This document shows, in pieces, positions 57,085 through 64,000 of a stretch of DNA of 64,000 nt (its first letter is position 1; each line of letters begins with the position of its first letter). A program made the position numbers and the translations under genes. Below the pieces are notes generated by a model. It was not told where the DNA came from. It made no database searches and saw nothing but the letters and a program-made list of their open reading frames with translations. The DNA lies in the NCBI GenBank assembly GCA_033032865.1, contig JAWHQI010000004.1:19698001-19762000 (forward strand), given 5' to 3'. The DNA is from Dactylorhiza incarnata (taxonomy: Eukaryota; Streptophyta; Magnoliopsida; Asparagales; Orchidaceae).

Positions 57085-57339
57085 TGATAGTTTATATAGG
57101 TGTAGTCAATATTACCTAGAGGGGGTGGGGGGTGAATAGGTTCTACTTATTTTCTTTATTTAAACCTAAGGTTTCTAGCTGCAGAAAACACAAGCACAGA
57201 AAGCACACAAGGATGTATAGAGGTTCCTCAAGATAGGGTGTCTTGAGTAGTCCTCTTTCCACCTTCACCTTTCTAACAGTGTGTTAGACAAGGCCACAAA
57301 CTCCATACTCGGCTCCTTGAGCTTACACCACAAGTTCCT

Positions 57340-57700
57340 CAGAACTTCTCAGATCCGGAGTGATCCTACCTCGGGCATAGCAGCTCTACACTCAGGCTCA
57401 CCAGCCCTACACCTCAGGCTCAACAGCCCTACACCTCAGGATCAATAGCCCTACACCTCAGGCTTAATAGCCCTACACCTCAGGCTCAACAGCCCTACAC
57501 CTCAGGCTCAACAGCCCTACAGCTCAGAGTTATGAACTCCTACCACTCAGAAATCCCACAGATTTCCTACCTCAGACCTATCAAGAAGTCCTACCACTCA
57601 AGCTGTCAATACAGCTTTACACACAGGCTCAACAGCCTTACACTCAGGCAACAATGCCTTATAAGGATATAATAGAGTTTGAGTTGAACACAGAGGACAA
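57340..57700 (-). repeat. E11 LTR mini-hairpin array
   Basis: About 15 units of the E6 type. Arms include GAGTT/AACTC (57527), GAAATC/GATTTC (57550), AAGCTGT/ACAGCTT (57600) and many GGCT/AGCC, separated by CTGAGGTGTAG on the minus strand. Confidence 0.8.
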
Positions 57701-57968
57701 AAGATTTACTCTTAGGTCTTCTGAATCCTTTCTTCAGATCTGAAAACAATAGCTTCAGATTTGTATCCCCTTGATCTTCTCCTTCAGCAAAGCAGAAGAT
57801 CAACTTGCCCTTCTTGAGTTTGTATAGGAAGGGCTAACTAATCTCCCTTAGAAGATTAACTTCAGCTGCAGAGAACGACTTCAACTGGCTGAATCGCGAA
57901 TGCTCGATTGCGGCGTGTAGCAAAAGCTTCTCAATGGAACAGTACTTCTTGATATGACCTAACATCTT

Positions 57969-58285
57969 CTTTTATACCCCCAGAAGGCTTCAACGGCTAT
58001 ATCGATCCTCCTGACACAGTATGGGGCTGATTGGACTTGCTTTTCCGTCTCAAATGTCATTTGCGCCAAAAGCAGATCCCGTCAAAACATTTGGATCTGT
58101 CTCAGCGGTTGGGCTGAGACAGCATCCAGTCTCAGCGGTTGGGCTGAGACGGCTTCCAGTCTCAGCGGCGGCTCCAGTTCCCTTCTCACCGGTTGCTCCA
58201 GTCTTCTTTTCAGTGGATCTGCTGAGACGGCTCCTCGTCTCAGCGGTTCTGGCCCATCGTCTCAGCGGTTATGCTGAGACAGATC
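57969..58285 (-). promoter_or_regulatory. E11 palindrome cluster and TATA box
   Basis: CTGTCTCAG (58097-58105) faces CTGAGACAG (58114-58122), followed by three or four more CTCAGCGG...CTGAGAC pairs to 58285. In the direction of transcription TATAAAAG (57969-57976) follows. Confidence 0.7.
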
Positions 58286-58460
58286 TTCATCTCCTTGTGG
58301 ATGATTTCTTCTTATCTAAGGCCATGTTTGGCCCTTCCTTTTGAGTCACCTGTGCCTGTATATCCTTCACAAGTATAGCTTTGTTAAATACAATATGTCC
58401 TTAGCATTAAGAGTGATGCCTCTTCAAATCAAGGTTATATTGAGGACAATATACCCAACA

Positions 58461-58474
58461 ATCTCCCCCTATTT
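58461..58474 (-). other. E11 polypurine tract
   Basis: AAATAGGGGGAGAT on the minus strand, next to the LTR. Confidence 0.85.
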
Positions 58475-59064
58475 GAAGAAGGCAGAACATCCCCAATGCT
58501 AAGGTCCATTAACAATAGAAATCTTATCACAGAAAAAAAAAATGATCTTTTAGAGAAGTAATCTGTGAAGCATAGGACCTAACACCCTAGGCATTTGCAC
58601 CTAACACCCTAGGCATTTGCACTGGACCTTTCTCCCCTTTCTCCAGCATTAGTACTAGACCTATCTCCCCCTTTCTGGCTTTTTCAACCTTAACTTACTA
58701 TCTCCCCCTGAACTTGCTATGTATAGAGAGATAACATCTATATATCCTTTTGGATCAACCTGTAGGCTAACCTATATAGTCTGAGCATTTGCTAACTTCC
58801 CTTCAAGCTGAGCAGGGAATTTACTCCCCCTCAATTGGAGAGCTATTTTCTGTAATAGCTTATCCATTTCAATCTGAACATCCCATTTAAGGTAGTGAAT
58901 ACTAAAGATAATAAATACATAGTACATATATCAATAGTAACAAACACAATATTATGATCAGAATATGAAATTTCATTGCATTGTAAATGTTCAGTACATA
59001 TATGAAAGAAAATTCAACTTATAGTTGTACATTTAATCCAAAAGAAATGTCAAGGCTGGTTTTC
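58475..59064 (-). other. E11 3' untranslated region
   Basis: Non-coding. It contains further CTCCCCC(T) words (58630, 58660, 58700, 58825), i.e. extra polypurine-like tracts on the minus strand, a feature described for Sireviruses. Confidence 0.55.
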
Positions 59065-59913
59065 CTAAGATTGACCCTGGGAAGAACTTTCTCCATCTGT
59101 AGACTTTCTTTTCCTAGCTTCAGCAGCAGCTTTGATCTTCTCCTTTACTTTGAAGTACAGAAGTTGCTTGGGAAGATATCTTGGGGGAATCCTTAAAGGA
59201 GTTTCCCTTCTTACCATATTTTCTTTGAGAATCCTTTCCCTTAAAGATTCCCTTTCAAGGTGTTTGATCCACTCAGCAGCTGAATAGACATGGTCAATGT
59301 CCTTCATTAGATTTATATGGCTCACCCAGGTTTTGACAACAATTGTGTCCAACTCCAGATTGTCATCTTCATGGAGTGGATCCTCTAATCTTTCCATTCT
59401 CTTTTGTGCCATGTATTCTTCCGCAGTTTGAATACCCTCTACCCTTCTCCTCTTTGCTGCTCTCTCATCAGCAATCAGATTTGATTGACTTTGGAAGTCA
59501 TAGTCTTCATCTCTGCTAGGGTTCAAGATTGGCAGATTCAAAGCAATTCTTGTTCCTTGCAACACCCTTAAGCTTGACTCCCATTGATTATCAGTTACCT
59601 TTCTGGCCATGGTAAGAATATTTTCTTGAATAGCACTGGAAGCATTGTTGACCACTTCCACCATTTGCTTGTTGGCTTCTTCTTGATTGGAGAGTATCAG
59701 TTTATGGGAGGTCTCCATGTTGTTATACAGCTGTATGTGAGTTCCTTTCAGCTTAGCATGAAGATTGAGTATCTTCTCCTCTCCTTCTTTGCTATGTTCC
59801 ACTATCTTCTTCTTAATTTCAGAATGTTGATCCAATATGGATTGAGAGAGAGTTTGGAAGGAGCTGTCCACATCATCCAAAATGCATTCCTTTGCCTTGT
59901 CATTGTGGGACTT
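59065..59913 (-). pseudogene. E11 third ORF, 5'-truncated
   Basis: The minus-strand frame is open from the E12 junction (59913) to the stop at 59065, about 280 codons without a stop. It has no start of its own; TTG 59880 is internal. The product is coiled coil (IKKKIVEHSKEGEEKILNLH), then a basic RRRVEG stretch, then Glu/Arg-rich helices ending in Ser-rich sequence. Its place just upstream of the polypurine tract matches E3 ORF3 in position, but I see no sequence similarity. Function unknown; no membrane segment. Confidence 0.65.
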
Positions 59914-62367
59914 TGATAAGTAATAAAATATATGTATTTTCAGTATAATTATTAGTATAGTTTTAATTAATATTATGAATTTTCTATGTAAATTAATGAA
60001 TAAATTGCTTCTTTATTATTTCTGGTTCCTAACTTAGTTTTATTTTTGTTTTTGCATTTTTTTGCAAAATTTTCCCAGGTCACGCCCTCGGTCACGCCCG
60101 TGACCAAGGGCGTGTAATTTTAAAGATCAAATATCAACGGGACGGCTCAATTCAGATCAAATCCCGACAAATCGCTCATGTCACGCCCTCGGTCACGCCC
60201 GTGACCAAGGGCGTGTAAATTTAAAGCTCTGCGCCCGACGAATTCTTTTCCAGCTCACTCCAGTTGACCAAGTCATGCCCGTGACTCTACAAGTCACGCC
60301 CGTGTTCCAGCAGAGTCACGCCCGTGAGCCGTCAGCGCATCACGTCTCGAAGCCGCACCCATGCTGCCGACATCAGCCACCAATAGTCACGCCCGTGACT
60401 CACAAAGTCACGCCCATGACATACCAAGTCACGCCGGTGTGCAGCCATGTTTGACGGCCAGACCTTTCAGAAGGCGGCGAATACAGCCGAGCAAATGTCA
60501 CGCCCTAAGTCACGGCCATGACATTCAAGTCACGCCCGTGACCTAGGGCGTGTAAAACTCAAATTTTCCCTATAAATAGAGGGGCTCGGCTGAAGTATTT
60601 TTCATCCAAATTTTGAGTAGTTCTTGTGGTATTGTGAGTTCTTTTGAGTGATTGTGAGCTTCTCTTATGCAATTCAGTTTAAGTTAGTTTGTAGTTTTTT
60701 TTTCGTCTTCCTAGTCTAGTTGTAATGCTGATTTCATAAATAAAATGATGTTTTTCTCATTTAGATCATCTTCTTTTTATTAATGTTAGCGTGTGTGCGT
60801 GTATGAGTTTAGCTTTATTGCTTTCATAATTTAGTTTTATTGCTTTTATAGTTAGGTTTATTGCTTTCATAATCTAGGTTTACTGTTTTCATAGCTTAGA
60901 TTTACAAGCTTTCATAAAATAGTTTTATCGTTTTCTTTTTCGCCTTATTTTATCGCTTTAATTTTAAACGCTCTTTTCAGTTTTTTTTAGAGTGTGTGCG
61001 TGTATGAGATTATATTTTTCTTTTTTTGTAACTTAGTTTTATTTCAGTCTTTATATAACTGCGATATACCACCCCCATCTTGAATAAGAGGCTAATTTAC
61101 TGTAGCATTTATTTAAGTCGGGTGGGACGGATATTATTTCTGCACCTTTATAAGTCTTTTCATTTCTATACCACCCCCTTCTTGAATAAGAGGCTAAGAA
61201 ATTTTTAGCGCTTGTTTAAGGTGGTTGGGACGGATACTATTACTGTTTTTATATAAGTCTTATTATTTCCTTTTTATCCGCTTATATCCGCTTTAATTAT
61301 TAAACATGTATTTTTCAACCGATAATGCCGTCTCCATTCCGATGAGTGGCTAATTTCCTTTAGCACACGACGTCGAAGAGCATTGGGACACAAAAATAGT
61401 TTTTCTATAAAATTAAAACATCTCTTTCTAAAATAATTAACGCTTAATGTTTACCCGAGAATCACGTTGAGTGGAGCCACATAATCGATGTGTGGTTTTC
61501 ATTTCCATTTTCGTACCTAGTTAGCCAATAGGCTCGTGCATACGGATTGATTGCTCACGGGTAAAGAGAACTGCGCTCTACCCTCGAGAGAGGACGAAGT
61601 AATTCTCCCGAATTGGAAATAAAAACCCAATAGCGGGGTTCACAACATAATGCGAGTATTAAGAAGATTCGATTGTAGAACGAGAGTTCGGTCGAATATT
61701 CATAATCTCAGGTGGGCGTACCCTCGAGAGAGGAGCGTTCATAATTATGGAACCTCCACGGCCAAGTCATTTTAATATTTTGAAAAGTCATCACTTTTAA
61801 TTCTACGAAAAAATCTATTTTCGTCTCAAGGTAATTCGACGTCGTGCGCTATCTTTCTCATCGCTTAGAACTCTAGTTAATCGCTTATTATCTTCTTTCG
61901 CATTTTATCACTTAGAACTCTAGTTAAACCAACTAAAAATATTATTCCGATAAAATAATAGTTCGTTCCTCGAAGTAGCATAATCAACACGTCCCGCGGA
62001 AATATACGATCCCGATATTTTCAAAAAAAAAATATCCTGTATTACTTGCGATAAGGTATACTTGCCTTTATCAAATGATTAATTTGGACTAAGAATTCAA
62101 ACACAGCTTTCCAAACTCATTTAGTGCAAAACTCTCCTTTTCTACTTTTCAATTCAATAGAATTCGGCGTTGTAGCCGAGGCGTAATTGTCAATATTCCG
62201 AAAGAAGAAAAAGACCGTTACTTCTATCCTTCAATAGGATAACGGTTAATTTCTCAAAGTAGGAGTACTTGCGAGACTCTTCGAAAACATCCGCCAATTC
62301 TAAACTCTTAATATAAGGGTTATCTTTTATTTATAAAACAAAAGAAGAAGTCCAAACAAAATCATCA
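59914..62367 (+). repeat. E12 5' LTR
   Basis: About 2.45 kb. GTCACGCCCGTGAC cluster and TATAAATA at 60571; AT-rich units like TAGTTTTATTGCTTTCATAA (60800-60950); two 110-120-bp repeats with CTTGAATAAGAGGCTAA (61078 and 61183). No ORF supported. Confidence 0.75.
60070..60578 (+). promoter_or_regulatory. E12 palindrome cluster and TATA box
   Basis: About 15 GTCACG-CC-CGTGAC sites or halves, some extended as GGTCACGCCCGTGACC with GGGCGTG, ending 20 bases before TATAAATA (60571-60578). Confidence 0.75.
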
Positions 62368-62373
62368 AGTTTT

Positions 62374-62391
62374 TGGCGCCGTTGCCGGGGA
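62374..62391 (+). other. E12 primer-binding site (tRNA-Asp type)
   Basis: TGGCGCCGTTGCCGGGGA, identical to E4. Confidence 0.9.
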
Positions 62392-62565
62392 CCTTTGTGT
62401 TGTTATTTGAAAGTAGGAACTGCTATTAATTTTATTCCTTATCTATATATTTTTACTAAAAAACAAAAAAATACAAAAAATTAATACAAAAAATATATAT
62501 ATAAAAACTTATATTTAAAAAATTAATAATAATATGAAAACAAAAAAAAAATTTGTTTTTCGTAT

Positions 62566-62673
62566 ATGACCCGAGGAAGCTCGTCGGACGATTCGACTAT
62601 TCCTTTTGACCCCGAAATCGAGCGCACTCTTCGTGAGCGTATCCGATCTCGTGATCAAAACTTACTCGAAACC
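62566..62673 (+). pseudogene. E12 gag, first 36 codons
   Basis: ATG 62566 reads MTRGSSSDDSTIPFDPEIER and on for 36 codons before E13 interrupts. The FDPEIERTLR motif is typical of the Athila/Tat Gag N-terminus. No stop in the visible part. Confidence 0.65.
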
Positions 62674-64000
62674 TGATGAGTCCTGATCATATACACTTTT
62701 ATGGACTCATCTGGGCCGTTTTTCTAGTCATTCCACTGCACTTTAGCCTGTTTTAGCTTATATTTGTTATTCCTTGCTATGTGCACTTCTAGGCCCGTTT
62801 TGGTGTTATTTCTTGTTTATCTTCATCATTAGCTTTCATGTATTGTTAAGCGCCACCTTCAGTGGCTAGATTGGTGGTTGTGCTGGAATAGGAGTCGTGC
62901 AGGTGTTCCCGGTGCAATTCTGCACAGGAACACTGCGCACGATCACCGGTTCTATGGCGCACGACCACTGGTCGTGCGCCACTGATCGTGTGCACTTAAC
63001 CCTTCTTATGAGTTCTGTTTGGTGCAGTGCGCATGACCATCTACACTAGTGTGCACGACCTCCGGTCGAGCGCCACTGCTCGTGCGCACTTACCATTTAA
63101 TTTCCGAGTTCTGTTTGCTGTAGTACGCACGACCATCAACTCCAGTGCGCACGACCACCGGTCGTGCGCCACTGGTCGTGCGAACATGTTATTTCATAAT
63201 TTCTGTCTTTGCAAGTTCCGTCCATGCAGAGCGCACGGTCACCGAATTCTAGTGCGCACGACCACTGGTCGTGCGCCACTGACCGTGCGCACTGTTTAAT
63301 TCCAGCGCCTATAAATTCTGCTGCTCGCGATTTAGGTCAGATCAATCGTTTTCTTCCGCCGTTTTCCGCCCGGTTCCGTCCAGATTCGCCCCTCCACCGT
63401 CGCCCACCATATGGAGGTGCTCCGGGCTTGCTCTTCACGCCAATCTTGAGCCGGAGTTTCCTCTCGGCCTCCTCCTTCATCCAAGAGCTCCAAAGGAAGA
63501 CCTAGCCGCCATTACCATCAAGCAAGAGGAAGTTTGCAACCTCTACCGGATCGTGACACGAAGAAGACGGGTCCATTGGAGAGTCGTGACAGCTCTCTCT
63601 ACCCCGGACGTAGTTGCGGACCGAGCTTGGACGCGGATTGACAAACCGGCGATTCCAATCGTGAATCTCCAACGAGCCTTCGGATTCGGTCGATTTCTTG
63701 CCTTATTCTTCTCTTTTTGATGTATATGTAGCTAGATCTAATCATGATGATGAAGTGGCACTTGAATTAGTTATATTTACATATATATTTCTTGTCCATG
63801 TGATTGTGTAATTTATCTATTTGAGTTGCTTGAGGTGCGTCGCCGTCCATTTCCATTCCGCCGTCACGTTCGTGTGCCGCACTAGCAATTGCTAGTGGCG
63901 TGCTTGTCGAAGATGTGCTTGCGACCCTCACTCCGCTAGCCTACTCGTCCATCCGCCTACCGAAGCGTGGCATCGCGGCCCGTACTCCATCCCGCCTAAC
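62674..64000 (+). mobile_element. E13: Athila-like LTR, cut by window end
   Basis: Starts TGATGAGTCCTGATC and follows the E4 LTR to the window edge: palindromes at 62935-63295, TATAAATT at 63310, CCATCCGCCTACCGAAGCG units at 63948. It is the same family as E4 but a distinct copy. Confidence 0.85.
62935..63317 (+). promoter_or_regulatory. E13 palindrome cluster and TATA box
   Basis: GCGCACGACCA/TGGTCGTGCGC palindromes and halves in four groups, followed by TATAAATT at 63310-63317, as in E4. Confidence 0.75.

Larger units (their letters stand above)
57085..58460 (-). repeat. E11 3' LTR
   Basis: On the minus strand TGTTGGGTATATTG...ATAAACTATCA. It contains CTGTCTCAG/CTGAGACAG hairpins, a minus TATAAAAG at 57969-57976 and a mini-hairpin array at 57340-57700. 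Confidence 0.85.
57085..59913 (-). mobile_element. E11: minus-strand Sirevirus, 3' end
   Basis: 3' LTR 57085-58460, polypurine tract, untranslated region and the end of a third ORF. It is cut on the right by E12. LTR start and end match E6, so it is the same family in opposite orientation. Confidence 0.85.
59914..62673 (+). mobile_element. E12: Athila-like gypsy element, 5' end
   Basis: LTR TGATAAGTAATAAAAT... from 59914 to about 62367, Asp-type primer site at 62374, and the first 36 codons of gag, cut by E13 at 62674. The remainder is outside the window. Confidence 0.85.

Noticed and set aside
59065..59913. E11 ORF as a host coiled-coil gene
   Set aside because: It sits directly upstream of a polypurine tract and LTR in the same orientation and is cut by E12, so it belongs to the element.
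1..64000. tRNA, rRNA or snoRNA genes
   Set aside because: Only tRNA-complementary primer-binding sites were seen; no cloverleaf or box motifs recognised by eye.

Overview
This window is intergenic DNA of a flowering-plant nuclear genome, made almost entirely of nested LTR retrotransposons. I see no rRNA, tRNA, CRISPR array or ordinary single-copy host gene. The species cannot be named from the sequence. Evidence for a plant: initiator-Met primer sites next to Sirevirus-type copia LTRs, Asp-type primer sites of Athila/Tat gypsy elements, plant-type hAT ends, and a spliced gene of the plant 'putative gypsy-type transposon' kind.

Layout. E1 (1-358) is the end of an LTR rich in a TTCG(T/A)CGAA motif. 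A decayed spliced transposon gene (TATA 1846, ATG 1960, end near 10459) is split by E2 (2130-8705, minus), a gag-only gypsy-type element that has a 5-bp target duplication (AATGA) and carries a MITE. A 91-bp tandem array (11290-11913 and 26949-27406) is split by E3 (11914-26948, plus), a decayed Sirevirus with target duplication GAGCC. The 3' LTR of E3 is in turn split by E4 (19059-26070), a non-autonomous Athila-like element. Next come E5 (27407-29201, minus LTR), E6 (29203-32150, Sirevirus LTR and gag) cut by E7 (32151 to about 39850, the only copy with nearly complete gag-pol), E8 (about 39850-42487, inverted Sirevirus fragment), E9 (42488-47841, non-coding, gypsy-like), E10 (47842-57084, Sirevirus with intact gag; its LTR holds a 2.9-kb hAT transposon with 8-bp target duplication), E11 (57085-59913, minus Sirevirus 3' end), E12 (59914-62673, Athila-like) and E13 (62674 to the window end, a second Athila-like LTR inserted in the gag of E12).

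How the parts relate. E7 is the only copy encoding integrase, reverse transcriptase and RNase H, and it carries stops, one frameshift and an altered protease motif. All the others lack pol in the window, so they would depend on enzymes supplied in trans.

Two architectural patterns recur across unrelated elements and are the main result. (1) Nearly every LTR has a cluster of short CpG-rich inverted repeats just upstream of a TATA box. The repeat sequence is mostly private to the family, but the arrangement is shared by copia Sireviruses, Athila-like gypsy, the gag-only element and even the hAT transposon. Two elements carry a second copy of the module upstream of an internal 3' ORF. (2) Downstream of the TATA box, Sirevirus LTRs carry tandem arrays of mini-hairpins whose arms differ from unit to unit yet stay complementary. 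This covariation points to selection on RNA or single-strand structure.
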